Shown here: piece after piece, positions 52,921 through 62,115 of the stretch
Layout of the letters: every line of letters begins with the position of its first letter
Numbering within the stretch: position 1 is the stretch's first letter
Source of the DNA: Polaromonas sp.
GTDB lineage: Bacteria; Pseudomonadota; Gammaproteobacteria; Burkholderiales; Burkholderiaceae_C
Direction: 5' to 3'
NCBI RefSeq assembly: GCF_029945925.1
Contig: NZ_JAQSDN010000043.1
Location: 125,511-189,510 of the forward strand
Length of the DNA: 64,000 nucleotides
Made by a program: the position numbers and the translations under genes
The notes under the pieces: generated by a model
Told to the model about the DNA's origin: nothing
The model's database searches: none
The model's input: the letters and a program-made list of their open reading frames with translations, nothing else

Positions 52921-54954
52921 TTAATTGTCGATGAACGCGGCAATAGCCGCACCGAGTTTTCCTTCTGCGAACGCGCGGGACGTAGCAGGCGTCAGGTGAC
53001 CGGAGTCGTGGGTGGTGAGGTCGAGGCGATCAGGACCCAAGCTAACCAGGCATGCCCTGTTTTGGTCACAGAAAAAATCAATAGCCGACACATACGATGT
53101 CGTCGGCGTGTTGATGATATCTCGGCGCAACTGCCTGTCTACCGCAAACATCTCCGGCTGCAAATGATCCTGAAGCCGCGCGGGGGGAGCCGGCCAGTAC
53201 CGGTACGCCACCAGTTGCGGCAACGACTCTGTCCATTGCGGCACCGGTCCGACCACGATGACGTGTTTTGCACCCCGGCGGGAAACTTCAGCGACCAGGT
53301 CCGGCCAGTTGGTGGATGCATGGCCGATCGCCTGCGTGATGATGACAACGTCGGGTTTGACTTTGGCAATCGTCTGCAAAGCTAACTCATTGGCCAAATT
53401 GCAGCCCCGCGCTTCCTCCGTCGTGCGGTCAGTTTGTTCAATGGCCGCGTGGCATGAACCACTGGTGACCTGCAGGATGTTCAAAGACTTGCCGTTGCTC
53501 TGCCTGCGGCGCTGGAGCGCATCCAGCCCCGGCCTCAAATGCATCGCGTGGGAGTCGCCCCACAGCAACACGATTGGACTGCCGGCGGGAACAATACAGG
53601 GCGCGTCCAGCGTCGGCTTGACGTCACCCGGCCCGCCGTAAACGCTGCAGTCGGTCCGGTAGGCGGCAACGGTGGTGCGCCGGTAAGCTGAGTTAGGTGA
53701 CGACATGTCGTACCGCTTGAAGAACTCGCCACGGCCGGCACCGTTCATTTTGTATTGCATGAAGGCCATCTGTGCCCCTGCCAGCACGGGAATGCCGATA
53801 ACAAGTGCGATAAACAGGCTTCGGGTTGTCCGGCTTCGGTTCGGGGACGTCCTGACCCGCTTTTCAATCACGAGGTAAGTGAACACCGCCAAAGCAAACG
53901 CCACCAGCAAAGCAGCCATCTTCGGGCCGCGCTGGATGACCCACCCGGCAACCTTGCGGCTGTTGTCGGAGCCGGCAAACTCCAGGGCATCGACGATCAG
54001 CGTGTGGAGGGCCAGCAGATCAACCCGCTTTGCGATCAGGGGCGCCCAATGAAGCGCGGGCCAGTGCCAGAGATAGAGCGGGTAGCTCACCAGTCCGATG
54101 AACACCACGGACGGCTGCGACAGCAAATGCCGGTTGATCCATGCGCCGGGGCCGGCTGCGATCAGCAACACCGCGCCGAGTGTCGGCATGATGGCGGGCC
54201 ACCCAGGATAAGCCACGCCATCTGTCACGACTGCAATAGAAACAACTATCAACGCCATGCCGGCGAGCGAGACGATTTGGCGAAGCGGCCTGCTTCCTTG
54301 CGGTGACTGCAGGATCGGGTTACTCTGCAATGCAGCCATGGCCAACAGCGCGCCGCAAAGCAATTGCCAGAACCGCGTGAACGGCAGGTAAAACGCAGCC
54401 GAAGGGTGCGTTTCGACAAGGACAATATTCAGCAGGAAGGACGCAAGCGCAAGCGCTGCGATGACAACGGAACGGTGACGCTTCAACCTCCAGACAAGAA
54501 CAAGCGCCACTGGCCAGAGCATGTAAAACTGCTCTTCGACGCCAAGTGACCAGAGATGCAGCAATGTGTTTTGCGCGGCCGCCGTATCGAAGTAGTCGGT
54601 CGTTCGCAGGACAAGAAAATTATAAAAAAACAGGGCGCCCGCCATCACCTCCTTGCCCAACGGCAGGTTCTGGTCAGGCAGCAACAGGGTCAGACCCAGG
54701 CCGAGCGTTACCAGCAACACAAAAATCAGCGCAGGAAAAATCCGCCTGATCCGGCGAGCATAGAAGTCGCGGTAGCTGAAGGTACCCCCTTCAATGCCGC
54801 GCATGATGATGCTCGAAATCAGGAAGCCGGAAATGACGAAGAAAACATCGACGCCGACAAAGCCACCGGGAAGACGCTCGGGAAAGGCGTGAAAAGCCAC
54901 GACAGCCAGTACCGCCAAGGCGCGCAGGCCATCAATGTCCGGGCGATATGCCAT
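52921..54954 (-). CDS. OafA/YrhL-type acyltransferase with C-terminal SGNH domain
   Basis: A 677-residue fusion. The N-terminal about 380 residues are a multispanning acyltransferase-3 domain with RPDIDGLRALAVLAVVAFHAF at the start (interrupted after 20 residues here), an invariant His, VGVDVFFVISGFLIS and FYARRIRRIFPAL. The C-terminal 250 residues carry VLLWGDSHAMHLRPGLD (SGNH Ser block) and LTTHDSGHLTPATSRAFAE (catalytic Asp-x-x-His-like). This is the OafA/OatA layout for O-acetylating surface glycans or peptidoglycan in the periplasm. The ATG at 54954 starts at the conserved segment; a GTG/ATG further up is possible. Confidence 0.9.
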   Translation of the reverse strand: MAYRPDIDGLRALAVLAVVAFHAFPERLPGGFVGVDVFFVISGFLISSIIMRGIEGGTFSYRDFYARRIRRIFPALIFVLLVTLGLGLTLLLPDQNLPLGKEVMAGALFFYNFLVLRTTDYFDTAAAQNTLLHLWSLGVEEQFYMLWPVALVLVWRLKRHRSVVIAALALASFLLNIVLVETHPSAAFYLPFTRFWQLLCGALLAMAALQSNPILQSPQGSRPLRQIVSLAGMALIVVSIAVVTDGVAYPGWPAIMPTLGAVLLIAAGPGAWINRHLLSQPSVVFIGLVSYPLYLWHWPALHWAPLIAKRVDLLALHTLIVDALEFAGSDNSRKVAGWVIQRGPKMAALLVAFALAVFTYLVIEKRVRTSPNRSRTTRSLFIALVIGIPVLAGAQMAFMQYKMNGAGRGEFFKRYDMSSPNSAYRRTTVAAYRTDCSVYGGPGDVKPTLDAPCIVPAGSPIVLLWGDSHAMHLRPGLDALQRRRQSNGKSLNILQVTSGSCHAAIEQTDRTTEEARGCNLANELALQTIAKVKPDVVIITQAIGHASTNWPDLVAEVSRRGAKHVIVVGPVPQWTESLPQLVAYRYWPAPPARLQDHLQPEMFAVDRQLRRDIINTPTTSYVSAIDFFCDQNRACLVSLGPDRLDLTTHDSGHLTPATSRAFAEGKLGAAIAAFIDN

Positions 54955-55016
54955 GTCCGCTTCCTGCGGGGCATGGGTCGGAGTCAGCATGCAATGCGGT
55001 CTGACGGCACGCCGCG

Positions 55017-55883
55017 TCAGGCGGCCTTGCGCTGACGGCTTTTCTCCAGCCCGTCGAAACGCAGGTCAATGCCTTTTTCCCTGCACAGCTGGATGATCTC
55101 GGGATCATCAAAGTGGCAGGCCGGCCAATGGGCAACATTCGATGGATGCTCCGCGCGGTCCTTGATGAAGCGATCAAGGCTCACCGAAGGCGCGCCGAAA
55201 GATGCAAACATGACGGCTCGCGGACCTTCATAGGGTCGCGTCCACGATTTCGGAATGTATTTTTCAAAACGCGGGTTGATGCACAAGCCCGGAAAGGCCT
55301 TCAGCCGCACGGCATAGCCACTGTGAAAAAGGCGGTGGTTCCAGATCACCAGGTCACCGGGTTCGGTGTCAAGGTTGACAGCCCTTCCCAAACGGAATGA
55401 TGCGAGCTTGAGCGGGCCATGCGGTGACGCAGAAGAGAATAACCGCTTGAGGCTGCTACGCCCCAGGAAAGCATGCCGGTGGGAACCACGCCGGACTTTC
55501 AGGCCGCCGCTATGCCGCACATGGTCCTGCATGTAAAGGCCGATGCGCAGAACGGGGTGATCGGTGCTGGACGGGTCTTCGAAGTCGCCGAGCGAATCCT
55601 TGTGAAACCCCCTGGAGCCTTCATTAGCGTCATAGCGAACAGTGCTGTCGCCGAAGTAGACCACTTTTGGCCCAAGGAGAATCTTCAATACATTGACGAT
55701 ACGGTCCTCAAGCATGATGGAACGCAGTGGCGCGGCGCTGAGTGCGTCGCCGTCCAAACCCGACATCCTCGTGAGCTCTGCAATCGTATTTTTGAAGCCG
55801 GCAGTTTCGGATGGACTGAACAGGCCCTTGACCAGTACATAGCCGTCTCTTTTGTAGTTTTCGAGAATTTCAGAAGCGTTCAC
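55017..55883 (-). CDS. Phytanoyl-CoA dioxygenase-like Fe(II)/2-oxoglutarate oxygenase
   Basis: An iron/2-oxoglutarate oxygenase of about 288 residues. SRGFHKDSLGDF near residue 118 supplies the His-x-Asp pair and LVIWNHRLFHSGYAVRLK near residue 200 the distal His and the Arg that binds 2-oxoglutarate. This is the PhyH family layout. The GTG at 55883 is preferred because a strong AAGGAA ribosome site sits before it; the TTG at 55901 is the alternative. Members in sugar loci may hydroxylate sugar or lipid substituents. It is next to PseI, so hydroxylation of a nonulosonate substituent is possible but unproven. Confidence 0.78.
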   Translation of the reverse strand: MNASEILENYKRDGYVLVKGLFSPSETAGFKNTIAELTRMSGLDGDALSAAPLRSIMLEDRIVNVLKILLGPKVVYFGDSTVRYDANEGSRGFHKDSLGDFEDPSSTDHPVLRIGLYMQDHVRHSGGLKVRRGSHRHAFLGRSSLKRLFSSASPHGPLKLASFRLGRAVNLDTEPGDLVIWNHRLFHSGYAVRLKAFPGLCINPRFEKYIPKSWTRPYEGPRAVMFASFGAPSVSLDRFIKDRAEHPSNVAHWPACHFDDPEIIQLCREKGIDLRFDGLEKSRQRKAA

Positions 55884-55917
55884 TTTTGTTCCTTCAGGCA
55901 AATGCCGGCCACCGCCT

Positions 55918-56961
55918 TCATCCGCAAATATCCCAGTCCAGCGCCGTGCCGCGTTTCACATCCCGCGCGACCTTTTTACCCATGAATACACTGATGTATT
56001 TCGTCGGTAACCCGAGGCCAGGCCGGATGGCACGGAGATTGTCCACCGTCAGCACCTCACCCGCCTTCAGGTCTTTCACCACATACAGTGAGCGGCGAAA
56101 CTGAAGCGATTTCATTTCGGCATCGGTCGGGCCGTAACTTACCTGTCCCATAGCCTGCCAAGCGCGTTCGGTTTCCACCACCAGTTGGGCCATTTCAGCG
56201 GGCTCCATCGAAAAGCTGCTGTCGACCCCGCCATCTGCACGGCTAAGCGTGAAATGTTTCTCTATAACGGTAGCGCCCAGTGCAACGCTGGCCACCGACA
56301 CGCCGACGCCCATGGTGTGGTCCGACAGCCCCACCTCGCAACCAAACAGATCCTTGAAGTGCGGAATGGTCAGGATGTTTGTATTGGCCGCTGTCGCCGG
56401 GTAAGTGCTGGTGCACTTGAGAAGCACCAGATCACTGCAGCCGGCTTCACGCGCGGCGCGAACGGTTTCATCAAGCTCGGCTGCCGTGGCCATGCCGGTT
56501 GAAATGATCAGCGGCCTGCCCGTTGCGGCCACCCGCCTTATCAAAGGCAGGTCGGTGTTTTCGAACGAGGCGATTTTGTAGCAGGGAACATCCAGGCTTT
56601 CAAGAAAGTCCACCGCCGTGTCATCGAATGGCGTACTGAAGGCGATGATGCCCAGTTCGCGTGCCCTGTCAAAAATCGGTCTATGCCAGTCCCATGGCGT
56701 ATAGGCCTTACCATACAATTTGTAGAGTGAAGTGCCAGTCCACAAACTCTTGGGGTCGCTGATGTGGAACTCGCGCTCGTCCAGATCAAGCGTCATGGTC
56801 TCCGGTGTGTAGGTCTGGATCTTCAGCGCATGCGCGCCGGTCTTCGCTGCAGCCTCGACAATTTCGAGCGCTCGCGCCAATGACTGGTTGTGGTTACCTG
56901 ACATCTCGGCAATCACAAAGGGAGGGGCGTCCCGCCCAATTATTCGATTTGCTATTCGCAT
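55918..56961 (-). CDS. pseI: Pseudaminic acid synthase (NeuB family)
   Basis: A NeuB-family synthase of 347 residues, which condenses a 6-deoxy amino sugar with phosphoenolpyruvate. The N-terminal AEMSGNHNQSLARALEIVEAA is family-typical. KIQTYTPETMTLDL near residue 45, IAFSTPFDDTAVDFL near residue 105, LLKCTSTYPA near residue 180 and GLSDHTMGVGVSVASVALGA near residue 210 match PseI more than NeuB. An antifreeze-like SAF domain closes the protein (LKAGEVLTVDNLRAIRPG). A pse/sps-type neighbourhood supports pseudaminic acid rather than sialic acid. Confidence 0.88.
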   Translation of the reverse strand: MRIANRIIGRDAPPFVIAEMSGNHNQSLARALEIVEAAAKTGAHALKIQTYTPETMTLDLDEREFHISDPKSLWTGTSLYKLYGKAYTPWDWHRPIFDRARELGIIAFSTPFDDTAVDFLESLDVPCYKIASFENTDLPLIRRVAATGRPLIISTGMATAAELDETVRAAREAGCSDLVLLKCTSTYPATAANTNILTIPHFKDLFGCEVGLSDHTMGVGVSVASVALGATVIEKHFTLSRADGGVDSSFSMEPAEMAQLVVETERAWQAMGQVSYGPTDAEMKSLQFRRSLYVVKDLKAGEVLTVDNLRAIRPGLGLPTKYISVFMGKKVARDVKRGTALDWDICG

Positions 56962-56973
56962 AAAAACCTGCTT

Positions 56974-57666
56974 TTAGTCAATGACTTTGCGTCCCAACAT
57001 GAATGCCTCAGCAGCATCCACGCCGACGGTCGCCCCGCGCCACGCCGCCAACGCGCTAACCGCTTGCAGTGAACGAGGGTGCGGAAATGCCCTGAGCTCA
57101 GTCTCGTAGACTTCAAGTGCCTTCAGTTTTTTGGCCATGGTCGCCGATATGTCGACAAACCAGTTTGGAACAAACGGCGCCGCGGAACCAGCGGGCCGCC
57201 ATTCGGTGGAAGAAGGCACCTCAAAAAACAACAGCTCCCTGACGTGGTACTCCGGCAAAGGCCGGCATGCGGTAATGACGGCATGATGCACCACCTGATG
57301 ATCAACATTGACATCGCCGGCATGATGCGTGAATACAGTCGAAGGCTGATGGCGCAGCAGGAATTTTTCGACTTGCCTGACGACATCAAGTAGTACCAAA
57401 CTATCCAACCGGTTGTCGGGCAACATCAGGATTTCCACGGTAGAGCAGCCCAGTACTTTGCAGGCGTTCTCGGCAGCGGCTTTACGTGCTGCCATCTTGT
57501 TCGCATCTGAGCCTCGATCCGGGATTTCAGGTCGTGAACTCTCGCCGTCAGCCAGCAACAAAATATGAACGGCACGGCCCTCGCTGGCCATGCGCGCCAA
57601 CGTGCCGCCACATCCCAACACCTCATCGTCGGGATGCGCGGCCACAACAGCGACCGAATTATTCAT
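56974..57666 (-). CDS. LmbE/PIG-L family deacetylase
   Basis: The N-terminal AAHPDDEVLGCGGTLA motif is the zinc site of the PIG-L/LmbE family and VFTHHAGDVNVDHQVVHHAV near residue 112 holds the further metal His residues. Members deacetylate N-acetyl sugars or substrates such as GlcNAc-PI. In this pse-like operon it could remove an acetyl from a diamino-nonulosonate or its precursor, freeing an amine that the adjacent formyltransferase could use. It overlaps the formyltransferase gene by 8 bases, strengthening a joint role. Exact substrate is unknown. Confidence 0.83.
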   Translation of the reverse strand: MNNSVAVVAAHPDDEVLGCGGTLARMASEGRAVHILLLADGESSRPEIPDRGSDANKMAARKAAAENACKVLGCSTVEILMLPDNRLDSLVLLDVVRQVEKFLLRHQPSTVFTHHAGDVNVDHQVVHHAVITACRPLPEYHVRELLFFEVPSSTEWRPAGSAAPFVPNWFVDISATMAKKLKALEVYETELRAFPHPRSLQAVSALAAWRGATVGVDAAEAFMLGRKVID

Positions 57667-58351
57667 TGGACCTTCTCCTGATTCGCACTTTTGCTTCGAT
57701 GAACTCTTCGTTCATTCGGGCCCCGGAAAACTCAAACTGCAAAGATCCAGTCTTCAGGAAGGCTTGCGGATAACCAACGGCGTCCAACATACGAATATGG
57801 TCATACACCTGCTTGAGCTCCTCTAGCCGCGAGAGGTCTCCATCCTCAGGCCGCCGACGTTTGAATTCAACAACATCGCCTTTCTGAGGCAGCGGCGGTG
57901 GTCGTTTTTCCACAATTTCGACAATCATCTCTACCGTCAAATCTGCCGCTTGCTGCAGGATATCTTCGGCCGTCCCCACGAGAGACAGTGGCCGCTTCAA
58001 GTACAACGGCCCGGCATCCAGTTCCTTAACGCATTTGAATGCTGACAGCATGGTGTCGCAATTCCCGCGCACGATCAGATTTTGCAGAGGGCTTCCACCT
58101 CGTCCGTACGGAAGATCTGTCATGTGAAAAATCACACAATCAAAACCTGAATAAACATCCTCGGGAATCAACCACGACCAATGGGGGAAGAACACAAAAA
58201 TCGGCTTTATCTTCTCCAGGGTATTGAAGGTCAGGTCTTCACGAGACCTCACCCGGACAACTTCGTAGCCCGGCAAATCGTCACGAACCCGCTGTTCCAG
58301 ATCGTCGTGCCGTGCGTGCGGCGTGGCGATAACGATTGCTGACCGAGCCAT
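57659..58351 (-). CDS. Formyltransferase-family protein (sugar N-formyltransferase candidate)
   Basis: A 230-residue protein of the methionyl-tRNA/sugar formyltransferase fold. VIFHMTDLPYGRGGSPLQNL near residue 93 has the catalytic His and the GRGGSP loop, and KCVKELDAGPLYLKRPLSL near residue 125 the catalytic Asp. The usual Asn two residues before the His is Ile here, which I believe is normal in this nonulosonate-locus subfamily. It should transfer formyl from 10-formyl-THF to a sugar amine. It sits between PseG-PseH and LmbE genes, which suggests a formylated pseudaminic-type sugar. Confidence 0.78.
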   Translation of the reverse strand: MARSAIVIATPHARHDDLEQRVRDDLPGYEVVRVRSREDLTFNTLEKIKPIFVFFPHWSWLIPEDVYSGFDCVIFHMTDLPYGRGGSPLQNLIVRGNCDTMLSAFKCVKELDAGPLYLKRPLSLVGTAEDILQQAADLTVEMIVEIVEKRPPPLPQKGDVVEFKRRRPEDGDLSRLEELKQVYDHIRMLDAVGYPQAFLKTGSLQFEFSGARMNEEFIEAKVRIRRRSNE

Positions 58352-58352
58352 A

Positions 58353-59906
58353 TTAAGAACTTTTAACCTCGGAAATGTATTTCACGGTTGCCGGCTCATC
58401 GCTCAGGACAGAAAAGCCTAGAGATTCAAACACTTTCCGGGATGCAAAATTCCCCGCTTTGACCTCGCCGAAAACGATGGCATCGGCCTCTTCGCTCCGA
58501 AGCTGCGACAAGGCGACCTCCAACAAACGGCGTCCCAAACCAAGTCCACGAAAAACGGGCGATAGTGAGTAGTCTACAACCCAGACAGCCTCCGAAAGCT
58601 CAAAGCGCACCTGCCCAAGCGCCTCACCCTCACCCGTTTCGACAACATAAATACGGCAACCAGTGATGTTTTCCAGGCGGCCAAGAAGCCATTGCCTGTG
58701 CGCTTGCGAAGTAATCTGCGAGCCGGAAAATGCATTGGCCCGGGTTACAGGGTCATTGGCCCACTCCAGTAATATCGCTTCGTCTGCAATGGCAGCCTTG
58801 CGAATGCGCATAGGCAGGATAGAGGTAACAGTCATTGCCCCCCAAACCCGATCGACACCTTTGCCATCAACAACCTGCCGGCCGTCTGAAAACTTGTCTT
58901 GAAGTACTCCATGCGCAGTCAATTCGCGCAAAGCCCTCAAAAAATCAAGCTCATCCACATCGTCCTGATCGCCCAGCCAGCGTATCAGTTGGCGACGGTG
59001 AAGCTCTGCAGCTATCGGACGCTGGTTGTCAGCCAAAGTGACGACAAGGGCGGGAAGACCCATGCGGAGACGCTCCCAACTTGTTGCTCCTCCCGCACCA
59101 ATCGCCAGATCAGCCCGCCGCATCAAAGGAGCAAGACTGGGAAGATTGCTGTGCAAGTGAATATTCCCGTGCCCCTGCACCTGGTGGTGAATCGCATTTG
59201 CATGGGGACTACCAGTACTGAGCACCACATCAACCCCGATGTCCGGACGGTTCAGCGCCAGAACAGCAGAAATACAGCGACCTGTCAGGTTGTGCTGATC
59301 CGCACCACCAAAGAAAACAAGAATGCGACGAACGGATTTCCTGATAATTGCGGCATCACCAGGAACGTCAATGTAATCACGCTGCAACAGGGCGTATTCT
59401 GGCCCCAAAAGAAGGCGACACGACTCAGATACTTTGCCGGCATAGCGAATATCAAGGTCCGCGACCAAATTTTGATCTAACAGCAGGTCACAACAATGCT
59501 GCCTGTCAGCAAGATCGTCAATGACCATCAAGCGTTTCACCGAGGGCGCAACAAGAGTTTCCCAGCGTTGATCGATTGCGTAGTGATCGACCACCAGCCA
59601 GTCCCATATGCAACCGGTCAATGCATTGACGGTTTCGCTTGCATCCTCATCTTGAGTAGAGCCCAGCCAATGTGAGTGGTGTAACTTGCCCGGCAGTAGA
59701 TTCGTCTGACCGCTTTTCAATACGGTCAGTTCACATTCTTTCTTTCTCACCATGAGCTGCAAATGCGTAGGCAAGTCCCGGCTGATGAAACGGACCAAGG
59801 CGCCTTTCTTGCTCAACGTTTCCGCAAGGGTCAGGCACCGCATTAGATGCCCCGTACCCATTTGACTTGAGGCATCTACGCGAACTGCAATTCGCATTTT
59901 GCTCAT
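58353..59906 (-). CDS. Fused PseG UDP-sugar hydrolase and PseH N-acetyltransferase
   Basis: Residues about 1-345 form a PseG-type hydrolase: RIAVRVDASSQMGTGHLMRCL carries the catalytic His, and LVVDHYAIDQRWE near residue 125 and ILVFFGGADQHNLTGR near residue 200 are typical. Residues about 365-517 form a GNAT acetyltransferase of PseH type (IRKAAIADEAILLEWANDP, then GLGLGRRLLEVALSQL). PseG removes UDP from the 2,4-diacetamido-trideoxyaltrose and PseH acetylates the 4-amine before that. The fusion is a sensible pairing of two consecutive steps. It directly abuts the SpsF-like gene. Confidence 0.9.
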   Translation of the reverse strand: MSKMRIAVRVDASSQMGTGHLMRCLTLAETLSKKGALVRFISRDLPTHLQLMVRKKECELTVLKSGQTNLLPGKLHHSHWLGSTQDEDASETVNALTGCIWDWLVVDHYAIDQRWETLVAPSVKRLMVIDDLADRQHCCDLLLDQNLVADLDIRYAGKVSESCRLLLGPEYALLQRDYIDVPGDAAIIRKSVRRILVFFGGADQHNLTGRCISAVLALNRPDIGVDVVLSTGSPHANAIHHQVQGHGNIHLHSNLPSLAPLMRRADLAIGAGGATSWERLRMGLPALVVTLADNQRPIAAELHRRQLIRWLGDQDDVDELDFLRALRELTAHGVLQDKFSDGRQVVDGKGVDRVWGAMTVTSILPMRIRKAAIADEAILLEWANDPVTRANAFSGSQITSQAHRQWLLGRLENITGCRIYVVETGEGEALGQVRFELSEAVWVVDYSLSPVFRGLGLGRRLLEVALSQLRSEEADAIVFGEVKAGNFASRKVFESLGFSVLSDEPATVKYISEVKSS

Positions 59907-60683
59907 CTAGCCATTCTGTAAATTCTGCCGGGCACGTTTTAGCTTTTCCGCGATGCTCAAGGTACTGCCTTCATTGCGCACCAAATGCCGGTTGGCAGAA
60001 AAAAACTCCGGGTGCTGCCGCTGCAAATCGAGCACCTCACCCCACGTGAAATCGATGCGGGGATGGAAATGCTGGAATACTTTTTCGACCACGACGAAAT
60101 CAACCTGTTCGTCCACAGTCCAGCGCAAGGCTGCAAGGTCTTCGTTGTGCTCCATACCCGCAGTTGAAAACTGCCCCGATTCACGCAGATAGGGCGTCAC
60201 GTGTTCCCGGTCATGAGGCTTGGAGGTCTCCCGACTGGCTCGCTCGAGTGCCTCGAAACTACAAACTTCTACAGACAAGCCATCTGGATAAGTGGGTGGG
60301 TCGACATTGCTGAAATAATCCACACCTGCTGCTTTAAAGCGACGAATGACTTCATCCACCAGCGCGGGGTCGGTCAAGGGACAATCGGCAGTGATACGCA
60401 CCACAATGTCGGCATGATGTACTTTTGCGGCGTGGACAAAGCGATCGAGAACGTCGTTTTCGCTTCCCAGTTCGCAGGCGTAACCCAGCTTTTTTACATG
60501 CTCGATGAGTGTTCGGTTCCGAGCATCCTCAGAAGTGGCGACGACAATCTCGTCTACCTCTCCGGCCTGGGAAAGGCGCGAGAGAAGCAGCTCAATCATT
60601 GGTTTGCCGTCAATCGGCTTCATGACCTTGTTCGGCAAACGGGTAGAACCCATTCGGGCCTGAACGAGCGCAACAACCTTCAT
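59907..60683 (-). CDS. SpsF/PseF-like CMP-sugar-acid cytidylyltransferase
   Basis: Starting at the ATG at 60683, which has a strong GGGAGGTG ribosome site, the protein has 258 residues. VVALVQARMGSTRLPNKV is the nucleotide loop of SpsF-type cytidylyltransferases, and VVRITADCPLTDPALVDEVI near residue 95 carries the metal-binding Asp. In sps/pse-type operons SpsF is thought to activate the nonulosonate as its CMP derivative, as PseF does. The 30 extra residues upstream in the open frame are basic and lie in a short gap after the transaminase gene, so they are discarded. Confidence 0.85.
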   Translation of the reverse strand: MKVVALVQARMGSTRLPNKVMKPIDGKPMIELLLSRLSQAGEVDEIVVATSEDARNRTLIEHVKKLGYACELGSENDVLDRFVHAAKVHHADIVVRITADCPLTDPALVDEVIRRFKAAGVDYFSNVDPPTYPDGLSVEVCSFEALERASRETSKPHDREHVTPYLRESGQFSTAGMEHNEDLAALRWTVDEQVDFVVVEKVFQHFHPRIDFTWGEVLDLQRQHPEFFSANRHLVRNEGSTLSIAEKLKRARQNLQNG

Positions 60684-60798
60684 ACCCGACACCTCCCCAG
60701 TAGTTTGATCAGGTTCATTGCACGGCAACGCAAACAGGCTCCTCCGCAAGTACCGCCTGGAAATTCGTCGCAACCTGTCAAGGCTTTGGCGCGCACGT

Positions 60799-61977
60799 CT
60801 AAAAAATCGTCTGGTGACCTATGGGGGTTCCCAATAGTCGAACCACTTCCAATTGCTGATCCTGCGTCAAAGCCGGAAAAAGCGGCAGGCTGATAGCCTC
60901 CGAATAGTAGCGCTCGGCTTCAGGGAAATCTGTGGCGTTGAATCCTTGGCGAGCGTAATAAGGGTGGTGATAAACCGGTATGTAGTGGAGGTTTACTCCA
61001 ATGCCATTGACGCGCAACCGCTCAAAAACCTCCCGATGGCTTGCTTTTATTTCATCCAGGCGCAGCCTGACGACGTACAAATGCATCGCAGAGTAGCTAT
61101 CAGCATGCTGCCATGGCGTGATTGCCGGAAAGTCTTTCAGCAATTCCCCATACCGCGCCGCCAGCGACTGCCTTTTTGTCACAAATTCATCCAGCCGCTG
61201 CATCTGACTCAAACCCAAGGCGGCCTGCAGGTCCGTCAGGCGGTAGTTGTAACCTAATTCAATCTGCTCGTAGTACCACGGCCCGTCTGCTGCGCTAATC
61301 ATCTCTGACGCGTCGCGGGTAATACCATGGCTGCGTAAACGCGCGATTTTCCCGAAAAGGGCAAGGTCGTTGGTCATCGCCGCACCACCCTCCCCACTTG
61401 TGATTATTTTCACGGGGTGAAAGCTGAAAACCGTGATGTCGCTGTAACGACAGTTGCCGATCGGCTCGCCCTTGTATCGGCCACCCAGCGCGTGTGAGGC
61501 ATCTTCGATGATTTTGAAACCGTACTTCTGGCCAAGCGCATGAATGCCGGCCATGTCACAGGGCTGTCCACACAAATGCACGGGAATCACAACCTTGGGC
61601 AATTTTCCAGATTTTTCAGCTCTATCCAGTTTTTCCGCCAGGCGTTCCACGCTGAGGTTGTAGCTCTGCGGGTCAATATCGACAAAATCAACCGAGGCAC
61701 CACAATAGACCGCGCAATTAGCGGTCGCAACAAAGGTAATTGGGGTTGTCCACACCACATCCCCGACGCCCACGTCCAAAGCCAAGCAGGCCAGATGCAA
61801 AGCGCTTGTCGCACTGGTCGCAGCTGCCGCATAACGGGCACCGCAGTAACCGGCAAGCGCTTTTTCAAATGCTGGAACGACAGGCCCTTGGGTAAGAAAG
61901 TCGGAACGAAGGACTTTGACGACAGCTTCGATATCGGCTTCGCTGATGTCTTGGCGGCCATAGGGAATCATGGCCAT
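60799..61977 (-). CDS. pseC: PseC-type UDP-4-keto sugar 4-aminotransferase
   Basis: A DegT-family transaminase of 392 residues. AAATSATSALHLACLALDVG near residue 52, IIEDASHALGG near residue 158 with the PLP Asp, and FSFHPVKIITSGEGG near residue 182 with the PLP Lys are all present. It matches PseC/SpsC in length and motifs and is followed by the cytidylyltransferase, hydrolase-acetyltransferase and synthase genes of the pathway. The expected substrate, made by PseB, has no matching gene in this window. Starts at either of two closely spaced ATGs. Confidence 0.9.
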   Translation of the reverse strand: MAMIPYGRQDISEADIEAVVKVLRSDFLTQGPVVPAFEKALAGYCGARYAAAATSATSALHLACLALDVGVGDVVWTTPITFVATANCAVYCGASVDFVDIDPQSYNLSVERLAEKLDRAEKSGKLPKVVIPVHLCGQPCDMAGIHALGQKYGFKIIEDASHALGGRYKGEPIGNCRYSDITVFSFHPVKIITSGEGGAAMTNDLALFGKIARLRSHGITRDASEMISAADGPWYYEQIELGYNYRLTDLQAALGLSQMQRLDEFVTKRQSLAARYGELLKDFPAITPWQHADSYSAMHLYVVRLRLDEIKASHREVFERLRVNGIGVNLHYIPVYHHPYYARQGFNATDFPEAERYYSEAISLPLFPALTQDQQLEVVRLLGTPIGHQTIF

Positions 61978-62115
61978 CAGATACCTCGTTTTGTATAACG
62001 ATAATGCAGCCCCAACGCATGCGTTGTGTTGATCAGGCTTGCAGGGAAGATTGCGCTTACCAATACATGTATTGCGCGTTTTTTCCGTTTTGAATTCACT
62101 TCTTTTGCCCCTTTT

